This document shows positions 26,131 through 34,441 of a stretch of 64,000 nucleotides of DNA, piece by piece. How positions within the stretch are numbered: position 1 is the stretch's first letter; every line of letters begins with the position of its first letter. A program made the position numbers and the translations under genes. Origin of the DNA: Alphaproteobacteria bacterium (lineage in GTDB: Bacteria; Pseudomonadota; Alphaproteobacteria; GCA-2731375); NCBI GenBank assembly GCA_021776235.1, contig JAJFGG010000090.1, forward strand, positions 1 to 64,000. The letters run 5' to 3'. The notes below the pieces were generated by a model, which was not told where the DNA came from, did no database searches, and saw nothing but the letters and a program-made list of their open reading frames with translations.

Positions 26131-27282
26131 ATGATCCTGCGGCGCATGGGGCTGGCGATAATGCTGGGGCTGAATCTGGCGATAAATCTGTTGGCGGTCT
26201 TGGCGGTCCTGGCCACGCTCGGTTTCGCGAACCTGGCATCAGCCGACGAAATCCCGGTCTCGAATGTGCGTCCGCCAGAGGGCCGGGACGAACAGAAATG
26301 GGGCGGACCGGCTAAATTGCCGGCAACGGTTCTGCCGCAACGAAGCGATCCCAAAATATGGCGGGACATTCGCCATGGTGTTTTTGGCACGGTCTCCATT
26401 CCTGACAAGAAGGCTGCACAGCTTGTGCAATCCGCCGGCACCGACTGGCAGACATTTCGCAACGGCCCCGTCTCCACCTGGGGCGGTTGGGGCCTGGCGG
26501 GTATCGTGGTCCTGCTGGCCTTGTTCTTAACCACCCGCGGCCGTATCGCCATAGATGCCGGTCCAAGCGGCCAGACCATTGAACGTTTCAATGCTCTGGA
26601 ACGCTTTGCCCATTGGCTGTCCGCCGGCAGCTTCGTGGTTCTGGCCCTGACCGGGCTGAACCTGTTGTACGGCCGGCAAATCCTGCTGCCGCTATTGGGC
26701 CCGGAGGCCTTTTCGGCGCTGAGTGTGGCCGGGAAATATGGCCACAACTACCTGGCCTTCGCCTTCATGGCCGGGGTCGTCCTGATGCTGGTGCTGTGGC
26801 TGGGGCAAAACATTCCCAACAAGGATGACCTGATCTGGCTGGCCAAGGGCGGCGGCATGTTCGCCAAAGGCGTCCATCCTCCGGCCCGCAAGTTCAACGC
26901 CGGGCAAAAAATATTCTTTTGGATCGTCATTCTAGGCGGCGTTTCGGTCAGCCTGTCGGGCCTGGCCTTGCTGTTCCCGTTCAAGCTGCCGTTGTTCGCC
27001 GTCTCATTCGAGGTCATGAATATATTTGGCTTCAATCTGCCGACCAACCTGACCGGGTTGGAGGAGGTCCAGCTGTCCCAGCTCTGGCACGCGGTTGTGG
27101 GCCTTGTACTGATCATCGTGATCGTTGCACATATCTATATCGGTACGGTCGGCATGGTCGGTGCCTTCGATGCCATGGGGACGGGCCGGGTGGACCGGAA
27201 TTGGGCCCGGGAACACCACAGCCTTTGGGCCGCGGAGGCCTTGGACGAAGGCAAGGCGTCGTCCGGGGCAGATGCTGATTAG
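26131..27282 (+). CDS. fdhC: formate dehydrogenase gamma subunit (cytochrome b556)
   Basis: This 383-residue membrane subunit carries haem b and delivers electrons to quinone. An N-terminal signal or anchor (hydrophobic to about residue 33) is followed by a periplasmic loop, another segment (LAGIVVLLALFLTTRG) and a four-helix cytochrome b core. The candidate haem-ligand histidines are in RFAHWLSAGSFVVL, KYGHNYLAFAFMAG and QLWHAVVGLVLIIVIVAHIY. The closing GTGRVDRNWAREHHSLWA is family-typical. I chose the ATG at 26131 after GGAGGCGGAG. The frame is open back to 26068, but that stretch is the hairpin. It directly precedes the WD40-cytochrome gene. Confidence 0.92.
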   Translation: MILRRMGLAIMLGLNLAINLLAVLAVLATLGFANLASADEIPVSNVRPPEGRDEQKWGGPAKLPATVLPQRSDPKIWRDIRHGVFGTVSIPDKKAAQLVQSAGTDWQTFRNGPVSTWGGWGLAGIVVLLALFLTTRGRIAIDAGPSGQTIERFNALERFAHWLSAGSFVVLALTGLNLLYGRQILLPLLGPEAFSALSVAGKYGHNYLAFAFMAGVVLMLVLWLGQNIPNKDDLIWLAKGGGMFAKGVHPPARKFNAGQKIFFWIVILGGVSVSLSGLALLFPFKLPLFAVSFEVMNIFGFNLPTNLTGLEEVQLSQLWHAVVGLVLIIVIVAHIYIGTVGMVGAFDAMGTGRVDRNWAREHHSLWAAEALDEGKASSGADAD

Positions 27283-27296
27283 GGGATGCCCACGGC

Positions 27297-28613
27297 ATGT
27301 TTTTTCGGCTCGTGTGCATAACCTTTTTGGCGGCCGCGCTGGCTTTTGTCTATCCCTGTCAGCGCGCCAGAGCGGAACTTGTCGGCCATGGCGGTATCGT
27401 CCACGCCATTGCAATCTCTCCCAATGGCCGCTTTGCCCTCTCGGCCAGCTTTGATTACAGCCTGATCCTTTGGGATCTGGCCGGGCAAACCAAAATACGG
27501 CGCTTTGTTGAACACAACGGAGCGGTCAACGATGTGGCCTTCCTGCCGGATGGCCGGCGGGCAGTATCGGCCAGCGACGACGGCACCGTGCGCCTTTGGG
27601 ATTTGACGGCTGGTACGCTGCAACACACATTCCAGGGCCACGTCGGCCGGGTCGCCAGCATAGCGGTGTCGTCTGATGGGCGCTTTGCCGCCTCGGGTGG
27701 TTGGGATAACACCATCCGGCTTTGGGATTTACAGAACCTTAGCCTGGCGCGGACCTTGCGTGGGCACGACAACAACGTCAACGCCGTGGCCTTTGCCGCG
27801 AACGGCGCAGCGCTGCTGTCTGGCGGCTATGACGGCAGCCTGCGCCACTGGAACCTGGCCGACGGCAAGGTCTTGCGGATAATCCAGGGCAACGGATTTG
27901 CCATCAACAGCGTGCTCTTTGCCCGAGACAGCCGACGCATCATCTCTGCCGGCGTGGACGAAACGATTCGGATCTGGGATATCCAAAAGGGCATCGAACT
28001 GAAGCGTTTGGAAGGCCACGAAGGCGCCATCATGGACCTGGACCTGTCGCCCGATGGACGCTGGGTCGCCTCCGTCGGGGTCGACCAGTTGATCCAGCTT
28101 TGGGACATCGGGACCGGTGGACGGGTTGCCTATCTGCGCAGTGACAGCAGCCCCCTGTGGTCCGTCGCCTTTCATCCCGACGGCAATCGCCTCCTGACCG
28201 GTGGCATGGACGAGACCGTGCGCCTGTGGAATATCCGTGCCGGCGGCGAGATCACGCCGGCGCATGGCCCGGCGGCTGCGGCCGGGGTGGCGGCGGAGAA
28301 CAGCGGCGAACGTGGCGCCAGGCTGTTTCGGGCCTGCCGTGCCTGCCATACCTTGATGTCCGATGGCGGCAACAAGGCCGGCCCCACCCTGCATGGCCTG
28401 TTTGGGCGCAGGATCGGGTCCATGCCGGGCTATTCCTATTCCGACGTCATGAAACGGTCTGCTATCATATGGGACGAGGCGAGCATCGATGCGCTGTTCG
28501 ACCAGGGCCCGGATAAATTTGTTCCAGGTTCCAAAATGCCGCTGCAGCGCATGCCCAACGCAAAGGACCGGGCGGATCTGATCGACTATTTGAAACGTGT
28601 CACGGCCAAATAA
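27297..28613 (+). CDS. seven-blade WD40 propeller fused to a class I cytochrome c
   Basis: This 438-residue exported protein has a signal peptide (residues about 1-26, ending CQRARAELVG). Seven WD40 repeats follow, each ending LWDL-like (ILWDL, VRLWDL, IRLWDL, LRHWNL, IRIWDI, IQLWDI, VRLWNI). After a short Ala-rich linker comes a cytochrome c domain with the haem motif CRACH (about 347-351) and probable axial Met414 in GSKMPLQRM. It lies 14 bases after the gamma subunit, evidently in the operon. It may be a periplasmic electron acceptor, or a scaffold that docks a partner to the formate dehydrogenase. The fusion is clear in one uninterrupted frame; the function is inference. Confidence 0.9.
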   Translation: MFFRLVCITFLAAALAFVYPCQRARAELVGHGGIVHAIAISPNGRFALSASFDYSLILWDLAGQTKIRRFVEHNGAVNDVAFLPDGRRAVSASDDGTVRLWDLTAGTLQHTFQGHVGRVASIAVSSDGRFAASGGWDNTIRLWDLQNLSLARTLRGHDNNVNAVAFAANGAALLSGGYDGSLRHWNLADGKVLRIIQGNGFAINSVLFARDSRRIISAGVDETIRIWDIQKGIELKRLEGHEGAIMDLDLSPDGRWVASVGVDQLIQLWDIGTGGRVAYLRSDSSPLWSVAFHPDGNRLLTGGMDETVRLWNIRAGGEITPAHGPAAAAGVAAENSGERGARLFRACRACHTLMSDGGNKAGPTLHGLFGRRIGSMPGYSYSDVMKRSAIIWDEASIDALFDQGPDKFVPGSKMPLQRMPNAKDRADLIDYLKRVTAK

Positions 28614-28646
28614 ACACCGGCGAAAAAATGGATAAGGATTGATTCA

Positions 28647-28775
28647 ATGAAGGCATTCCTGGCCGGCACGGCCGCCGCCATATTGATTGCAATTGCGGCT
28701 GCCGTTGTCCTGGACAATTTCGAGCAAAGCAGCGCCGCAGTCTACCAGTCGGACCAAGGGAACGTCCGGTTGTAA
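28647..28775 (+). CDS. 42-residue single-pass membrane peptide in the formate dehydrogenase operon
   Basis: The frame starts MKAFLAGTAAAILIAIAAAV and continues VLDNFEQSSAAVYQSDQGNV to a TAA at 28773-28775. It has one hydrophobic helix near the N-terminus and a polar tail. AAGG lies about 12 bases upstream. It comes 33 bases after the WD40-cytochrome gene, on the same strand. I recall similar short proteins next to cytochrome and oxidase genes but cannot name a family. It may be a small complex subunit. Confidence 0.65.
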   Translation: MKAFLAGTAAAILIAIAAAVVLDNFEQSSAAVYQSDQGNVRL

Positions 28776-28824
28776 TGCCGACCCCGCCGAAAAGTCACCA
28801 AAGGATTGACAATATTGGCCGGTC

Positions 28825-29244
28825 TCAGGGCCGCTTTTTGACCGGTAAGGACAGGATATAGCTCTCCAGATCGGCGATATCCTGGAGGCTGACGGGCCAT
28901 TGGAATTGCGGGTGGGGCCGGCGTTTCTGAAAGGTCGGTATGCGGTGGGCAAATATCTCCGGCCGCTTCGCCATCAGGGGAAACGACGGCGTACTGTCGA
29001 TGCCGCCCATGCGGTTGTAGTCACCGATGACATGGCAGCGGGCGCAAAGCCGCTTGGCCAGCGCTTCTCCATTGGCGCGGTTGCCATCCGCCAGCACCGG
29101 CAAGGCGGACCCCATAACCATGGCCTGAAACAGGGCAAACAAAATGATCGCTGCCCGCCGTGTGAATAACTCCGGCAAGATCTGGGTAACGTACCGAGGG
29201 CCGTGTTCTGCCCATTTTCGAAATTCGTCCAGTCGACAAGCCAC
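28825..29244 (-). CDS. small periplasmic cytochrome c
   Basis: This protein of about 139 residues has a single haem motif, CARCH, preceded by GNRANGEALAKRL, as in class I cytochromes. A signal-like segment (AAIILFALFQAMVMG, cleavage near VLADG) precedes it. The start is unclear. GTG at 29244 gives an unusually long leader, and a TTG around 29180 is possible. A final helix (DIADLESYILSL) fits the family. It converges with the formate dehydrogenase operon and may take its electrons or serve the neighbouring WD40 cytochrome. Confidence 0.75.
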   Translation of the reverse strand: MACRLDEFRKWAEHGPRYVTQILPELFTRRAAIILFALFQAMVMGSALPVLADGNRANGEALAKRLCARCHVIGDYNRMGGIDSTPSFPLMAKRPEIFAHRIPTFQKRRPHPQFQWPVSLQDIADLESYILSLPVKKRP

Positions 29245-29413
29245 TCGCTTCCCCGTCCGCGATCACAGCCTGAGCATTCATGGATGGTAGCCTGAGGAGG
29301 GCCCGAATTCAAACTGCTGCGGGCTGCGATACCCTATCATCACAAGGTGGTATAAGACCCGATGATCGCCATGGGCCGCGGAAGCCGAGAACCATAGGGT
29401 AGTTAGGGTGATA

Positions 29414-30589
29414 ATGATGGATGTTGACAAAATCCGTGACGAAACGCCGGGCGTAGGTCGGGTCGTGCATTTGAACAATTGCGGCGCCGGTCTGATGCCG
29501 CAACCGGTGCTGGACGCGGTGATCGATCATCTGCGTCTGGAGGCCGAAATCGGCGGCTACGAGGCCGAAGATGCCGCGGCGGGGGCCGTGGCCAATACCT
29601 ATGACGGCTTGTCCCGGCTGTTGAATTGCCAGCGCGACGAAATCGCCGTGGTCGAAAACGCCACCGTCGCCTGGGACATGGCCTTTTACGGTCTGCCTCT
29701 GGCCCAGGGCGACGTGGTGCTGACGGCCGTGTCGGAATATGCCTCCAACTATATCGCCTACTTGCAACGGGCCGCGCGGGACGGTATTCAGGTCCGGGTG
29801 GTGCCCAACGATAACCATGGCCAGACCGACGTGGCCGCCCTGGCGGAAATGATTGATGACCGGGTCAAGCTGATCTCCATCACCCACGCGCCGACCAACG
29901 GCGGCCTGATCAACCCGGCTGCGGCTATCGGCCGGGTGGCCCGCGCGGCCGGCGTCCCCTATCTGCTGGATGCCTGCCAGTCCGCCGGCCAGATGCCCCT
30001 GGATGTGGAGGCCATCGGTTGCGACATGCTGTCCGCCACGGGGCGCAAGTACCTGCGCGGCCCCCGGGGCACCGGTTTCCTCTATGTTCGGGCGGCCATG
30101 CTGGAACGGTTGGACCCGCCGTTCCTGGATTTGCACGCCGCGGTCTGGCAGTCGCCGGAACACTACGAAATGCTGCCCAACGCGCGGCGCTTCGAGAACT
30201 GGGAGAACTATGTGGCCGGCAAGATCGGCCTTGGCGTCGCCGTGGATTATGCCCTGGAGATCGGCCTGGACGCCATTGCGGCGCGGGTGCAGGGCCTGGC
30301 CAACGATTTGCGCGACCGCATGGCGGCCGTGCCGGGGGTGATCGTGCGGGATCTGGGCCAAAACAAATCCGGCATCATCAGCTTTTCCGTCGGCGATGTG
30401 GCGCCCGAACTGGTGAAGGAAAGCATGGCTGCGGCGGGCATCAATATCTCCACCTCCAGCGCACGCTCGACCATGCAGGACATGTATCGCCGCGGCATCA
30501 CGATGATGAACCGATTGGGCCTGCACTATTACAATACGGACGCGGAGCTGGACCGTTTCATGACCTGCCTGCGCGGCCTCCGTGCCTGA
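29414..30589 (+). CDS. class V aminotransferase-fold PLP-dependent enzyme
   Basis: This 391-residue fold-type I PLP enzyme is of the class V (cysteine desulfurase/isomerase-like) group. Landmarks are VVHLNNCGAGLMPQPVLDAV near the N-terminus, VVENATVAWDMAFYGL, SITHAPTNGGLINPAA, YLLDACQSAGQMPLDV with the cofactor Asp, and SATGRKYLRGPRGTGFLYV with the PLP lysine. I chose the ATG at 29414 over a GTG two codons upstream, with GGG five bases before it. A second, diverged class V enzyme lies at 46597-47745. The substrate is unknown; related proteins include desulfurases, kynureninases and EgtE-like lyases. Confidence 0.85.
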   Translation: MMDVDKIRDETPGVGRVVHLNNCGAGLMPQPVLDAVIDHLRLEAEIGGYEAEDAAAGAVANTYDGLSRLLNCQRDEIAVVENATVAWDMAFYGLPLAQGDVVLTAVSEYASNYIAYLQRAARDGIQVRVVPNDNHGQTDVAALAEMIDDRVKLISITHAPTNGGLINPAAAIGRVARAAGVPYLLDACQSAGQMPLDVEAIGCDMLSATGRKYLRGPRGTGFLYVRAAMLERLDPPFLDLHAAVWQSPEHYEMLPNARRFENWENYVAGKIGLGVAVDYALEIGLDAIAARVQGLANDLRDRMAAVPGVIVRDLGQNKSGIISFSVGDVAPELVKESMAAAGINISTSSARSTMQDMYRRGITMMNRLGLHYYNTDAELDRFMTCLRGLRA

Positions 30590-30619
30590 GAGGTCCCATG
30601 TTCCCTGGTATGAGGGCGC

Positions 30620-31237
30620 TTAGAATATTGGCAGCAGGGGATAGGCGACCGTGGCCGTGATGAATTGATTTCGGTCTTGAAAGCGCGCCATGGATTCCGC
30701 GGCCGCGGCCACCGGTTTGTTCCACCAGCGCGAGGCCTCCCAAACCGACAAATCGGCGTATCGCGTCAGCAGCAGCGTCCTGCTGTCCGGCGCATCGGTA
30801 TCGCGGCTGCGCCAGAAGCCGCAGATGTTTACGTCGAACACGTCCTCCATATTCGGCCAGGCGGCGCCGGACAGGTCGCAGAAGGTCTGCCATTCGGCCG
30901 AGGGCACATCGAACCAGCGAAAAACATAGACGCCATCGTGGGTTGGTGGTTCGTCATTGGTCGGTCGCACGGTTGCTTCCAGGATATGCTGTTCCGACCC
31001 GGTTGCCGGGCCGCTGGGCGGCGGTACGGCGCGGGCCGTGGCTTCGTCGGGCCATGCCGTCAGCGCGATACCTTCATCGCGGGCCAGACCCAACCCGACT
31101 AAACTGCGCCAACACCCGAACAGCTTGCCGCCGTTCTCCAATGCCCGTTGTGCGAATGCGTCCTTCGCCGCCAACGGGTTGCTTTGCAATAGGCGCGGGG
31201 CCGTATGATAGCGGCAGTACTCGAATATCTGGAACAT
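30620..31237 (-). CDS. conserved hypothetical protein, possibly a NIPSNAP/EthD-like dimeric barrel
   Basis: This 205-residue soluble protein starts MFQIFEYCRYHTAPRLLQ six bases after GGAGA. It has two similar halves: YCRYHTAP...GCWRSLVG, then VYVFRWFDVPSAEWQTFC...GFWRSRD. The pattern of aromatic-rich strands with a late GFW recalls NIPSNAP-type ferredoxin-fold duplications, but I cannot assign it firmly. No signal peptide or motif for catalysis is visible. It lies 76 bases after the small coupled gene on the same strand. Confidence 0.65.
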   Translation of the reverse strand: MFQIFEYCRYHTAPRLLQSNPLAAKDAFAQRALENGGKLFGCWRSLVGLGLARDEGIALTAWPDEATARAVPPPSGPATGSEQHILEATVRPTNDEPPTHDGVYVFRWFDVPSAEWQTFCDLSGAAWPNMEDVFDVNICGFWRSRDTDAPDSRTLLLTRYADLSVWEASRWWNKPVAAAAESMARFQDRNQFITATVAYPLLPIF

Positions 31238-31312
31238 TGTGTCTCCATTGAACGCGGCCATGAACGAGGGGCGGTTTGGCCGGCGGCCAGTCTGAAGCGC
31301 TTCGAATTGACG

Positions 31313-31648
31313 CTAATCCCGCGACAACGTCGCCACGACGTCGCTGTAACTTTCCGCCGTCTCGCCCGCCGCGTCCTCGTCAAGCCCGGCGCGAACAATC
31401 CATAAGACACGGTCGAGGAAAGCCTCGCGCCAACGTTCGCGGTCCGCCAGCGCCGCCTCGTCCGGTTCGTAGGCTTCGATGGCGGCCAGATCCAGCGCGC
31501 CGGCGCCGTGCAGCAAGCGTTCCAGCGTATCCTGCCGCTCGCGGAGCACGGCAACCTCGCCGGCCAACGCCGTCACCATGGCCACCAAACGGTCGACCTG
31601 CGGATCCTCGGCGAAGCCGGGCCGCTTGCCCTTGGCTTTCGCGCTCAT
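31313..31648 (-). CDS. small hypothetical protein coupled to the methyltransferase gene
   Basis: This 111-residue protein starts MSAKAKGKRPGFAEDPQV. It has a helical, heptad-like region (VDRLVAMVTALAGEVAVLRE) followed by ERLLHGAGALDLAAIEAYEP, suggesting a coiled coil or oligomerising protein. Its ATG overlaps the stop of the methyltransferase gene (ATGA), so the products are probably made in step. I recognise no family. Confidence 0.7.
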   Translation of the reverse strand: MSAKAKGKRPGFAEDPQVDRLVAMVTALAGEVAVLRERQDTLERLLHGAGALDLAAIEAYEPDEAALADRERWREAFLDRVLWIVRAGLDEDAAGETAESYSDVVATLSRD

Positions 31649-32805
31649 GCCCCGATTTCCGATTTCACCGCGCCGATGCATTGCCAGTTGTTGCGGCCGC
31701 CGGAATCCCGCGCGTTGGAAAACACATGCGCCGCCTTGCCAGCGCGCGAGACATAGGCGGAGATCACGTCGTCGCGGGCGAAGCCCGCGCCGGTCATCAG
31801 GCTCACCGGATCCATTTCCCGGAACGCTGTCCAGAAGGGCTCATTATTGTGCCGCGTGTCCCAATCCAGCATAAAGGCATCGAACGGATCCATGCCCTCG
31901 TACAGCGACAGATCCACATGTAGCGTCACGCCATTGGGTTTCAGAACGCGGTGGCATTCCGCCAGCACCCTGCCTATGGCCTTGTTCGAGGTTTCATGCA
32001 GCAGGATGTGTGATACCACCAGATCGAAGCTCGCATCCTCGTAAGGCAGGGCTTCCGCGTCGGCTTGTCGAAAATGCACCGGCACGCCCATGGCTTCGGC
32101 GCGGGCATGGCCATAGCGCAGCACCGGTGCCGCGACGTCGATGGCGTGCACTTCCGCCTGCGGGTAGGCCTGCGCCCATGGCAGGGTCGAGTGTCCGACA
32201 GTGCAGCCAAGATCGAGAATTCGGACGGGGGACCGGTTCGGGAACAATTGTTGAAAGACCTCGATCATGGTCCGGCCCATGGCGCCGTTATCCGTGCCCC
32301 AACCACCCATGGCATAGATATAGCCGCCGCGGTCATAAAGGGCGCCCGCGCTGACGTCATCGGCGATGCGCTCGGCGGCGTAGCCGCCGGGCATGCAATG
32401 GATATCGAGGGCGGATAGATAGGGCGGTTGCGCAATACCTGGATCCAGGGTCAGCGAACCCATCGCGTCCACCCGCGGCCGGGCCCGTTCGGCCAGATCC
32501 GGCAGCTGACGCTCGATGCTCTCCAGCACCGAATTCCAGCAGATCTCCTGGCTCGTGCGCTGCAGGGCGCCCCACAGCTGGTAGTAGGGTTCTCTGTCCA
32601 TGCCCTGCGCCACCTCACGCCGGTCTCGCGGCGGGCGGCCTTCCCGGCGTTCGAAATCCGGGCGGACGCGGCGTTCATAGACTTCGCGGTTGCCCTGAAC
32701 AATTTTGGTGGCCAGGTGCAGTTTCAGGCTTTGCGCAAAGGCCTGGCGGGCGCGTTCATCATGACTCGGCTTGGGCAGGACGTCGTGCGGTTGCTGTATT
32801 TGCAT
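31645..32805 (-). CDS. class I SAM-dependent methyltransferase
   Basis: This 386-residue protein has a long N-terminal region and a Rossmann methyltransferase domain. The SAM-binding loop reads VRILDLGCTVGHSTLPWAQA, then VHAIDVAAPVLRYGHARAEA (acidic ribose ligand), FRQADAEALPYEDASFDLVV and the post-motif ECHRVLKPNGVTLHVDL. About 180 residues before the domain carry no motif I know and may recognise the substrate. I chose the ATG at 32805 after GGAGGG, since the longer frame is not protein-like. It diverges from the deformylase gene and heads a three-gene leftward operon. The substrate is unknown. Confidence 0.83.
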   Translation of the reverse strand: MQIQQPHDVLPKPSHDERARQAFAQSLKLHLATKIVQGNREVYERRVRPDFERREGRPPRDRREVAQGMDREPYYQLWGALQRTSQEICWNSVLESIERQLPDLAERARPRVDAMGSLTLDPGIAQPPYLSALDIHCMPGGYAAERIADDVSAGALYDRGGYIYAMGGWGTDNGAMGRTMIEVFQQLFPNRSPVRILDLGCTVGHSTLPWAQAYPQAEVHAIDVAAPVLRYGHARAEAMGVPVHFRQADAEALPYEDASFDLVVSHILLHETSNKAIGRVLAECHRVLKPNGVTLHVDLSLYEGMDPFDAFMLDWDTRHNNEPFWTAFREMDPVSLMTGAGFARDDVISAYVSRAGKAAHVFSNARDSGGRNNWQCIGAVKSEIGA

Positions 32806-32978
32806 AGGTTGATCCCTCCACGGCCAACCAGAATAGCCCGGTAGTGCTCGGGACCGCAAATTCGTGAGGCGACGACCGCATTGATCCGGCTGCAAGCCGT
32901 GCTCGGGCATAGCCACTGTCCGACCGGAGCTTGCCGGCAATGCTTTACCGCCGCGCCATCAGAGGTCATATTGTGGCC

Positions 32979-33605
32979 ATGGCTATTCTGAAAATCGCCC
33001 GTATGGGCCATCCTATTCTCCGTCGACGGGCCGAAGACGTGGCCGACCCCTCGGCGCCGGAAATACGCGCCCTGGCCGATGACATGCTGGAGACTATGCT
33101 GGATGCGCCGGGCACCGGGCTGGCGGCGACACAGGTGCACGTGCCCTTGCGTCTGGTGATCTTTCGCGTGCCCCTGACCGAGGCCGAGGACATGGCCGGT
33201 GACGAGCCCCCCCTGACCGTGTTGATCAATCCCGTATTGGAACCGTTGGATGACGGGATGGAGGAGGCCTGGGAGGGTTGTTTGTCCCTGCCCGGACTGC
33301 GCGGCCTGGTGCCTCGTCATAGCCATCTGCGCTATCGCGGGGTGGATCTGGCCGGCGCCCCCATCGACCGCACGGTTGAGGGCTTTCACGCCCGCGTGGT
33401 CCAGCATGAATGCGACCATCTCGACGGTATCCTCTATCCCCAGCGGATGACGGATTTGACCGGCCTGATCTTCGAAAGCGAAATGCGTCACCGCATCGCC
33501 GACGCCCGCGCCGCGGAACAGGCCTTGGTGGACCGGGCCTTGGTGGAACAGGCCATGAAGGAGCTGGCGGCTGAAGCGGCGGCTGAAAAGGCGGCTGGGG
33601 CATGA
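32979..33605 (+). CDS. def: peptide deformylase
   Basis: This 208-residue metalloenzyme removes the formyl group from nascent proteins. The three family motifs are present: GTGLAATQV (motif 1), EGCLSLPG (motif 2, metal Cys) and QHECDHLDG (motif 3, two metal His and catalytic Glu). Motif 1 has Thr where Ile/Val and Pro are usual, so this may be an accessory paralogue rather than the housekeeping enzyme. A charged Ala/Glu-rich C-terminal helix of about 35 residues follows the core. Its stop overlaps the COQ9-type gene by 4 bases. Confidence 0.9.
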   Translation: MAILKIARMGHPILRRRAEDVADPSAPEIRALADDMLETMLDAPGTGLAATQVHVPLRLVIFRVPLTEAEDMAGDEPPLTVLINPVLEPLDDGMEEAWEGCLSLPGLRGLVPRHSHLRYRGVDLAGAPIDRTVEGFHARVVQHECDHLDGILYPQRMTDLTGLIFESEMRHRIADARAAEQALVDRALVEQAMKELAAEAAAEKAAGA

Positions 33606-34273
33606 GCGCGCCCCGCGATCTCGCCCGGCAGGCGATCCTGAAGGCGGCTCTTCCAGCAGTGCCCTTCGACGGCTGGTCCGCGCCCATGCTGGCCGCGGCG
33701 GTTGCGGGGGCCATCGCCGCCGGTATCGAACCGGTCCAGGCGCAACAGGCCTTTCCCGGCGGACCCAGACAATTGCTGGCCTACTTCATGGCCGAGACCG
33801 ACCGCGGGATGCTGGCCCAGGCCGCCGCCCAGGGCCTCTCGGAGGGGCCGGTGCGGGCCCGCATCGGCGGCATTATCCGGCTGCGCCTGGAAATCCTGGC
33901 GCCGCACCGGGAAGCCATTCGCCGGGCCCTGGCGCTGCAATTGCTGCCAGGCCACGGATCCGGCACATTGCAGGGATTATACCGCACCGTCGATGCCATC
34001 TGGCGCGCCGCCGGTGATGAGAGCACGGATTTCAGCTTCTACAGCAAACGAGCTCTGCTGGCGGCGGTCTACAGCACCACTTTGTTGCGTTGGCTGGACG
34101 ATCAATCGGAGGACAGCGCCGAGACCTGGGCCTTTCTGGAGCGCCGCATCGCCGGCGCCCTGCGCCTGGGCAAGGCGCGGCGCCGGGCCGAAAAACTGTT
34201 GCGTCGCCTGCCATCCCCCCTGCCGGCCCTGACCCGCCTGCGCTATGGCCGGGCCCCCGGTCCCGTGGCGTAG
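33602..34273 (+). CDS. COQ9 family ubiquinone biosynthesis protein
   Basis: This 223-residue protein matches COQ9, a TetR-like helical lipid-binding protein that presents ubiquinone intermediates to the hydroxylase Coq7. The diagnostic C-terminal block is clear: [20 protein letters not shown], then [20 protein letters not shown] and [20 protein letters not shown]. The N-terminal half shows the helix-turn-helix-like [23 protein letters not shown]9 is restricted to alphaproteobacteria and mitochondria, which supports the taxonomic call. It is coupled to the deformylase gene (ATGA). The basic C-terminal helix may contact the membrane. Confidence 0.9.
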   Translation: MSAPRDLARQAILKAALPAVPFDGWSAPMLAAAVAGAIAAGIEPVQAQQAFPGGPRQLLAYFMAETDRGMLAQAAAQGLSEGPVRARIGGIIRLRLEILAPHREAIRRALALQLLPGHGSGTLQGLYRTVDAIWRAAGDESTDFSFYSKRALLAAVYSTTLLRWLDDQSEDSAETWAFLERRIAGALRLGKARRRAEKLLRRLPSPLPALTRLRYGRAPGPVA

Positions 34274-34441
34274 TTCCCGCGTGCGCCAACCGCAGCAGAA
34301 AACGCCAGCAAAGAGGGATGGACAGGGTTGGACGAGCCTGTCATGGATAAAACCGGCATTTCCCCCTGGGCCGGCGTCGGGGATGTTGGCGCGGCCCGCG
34401 GTCCATTATCAATCGCGAACAGAAAGACGGAATGAAACACC

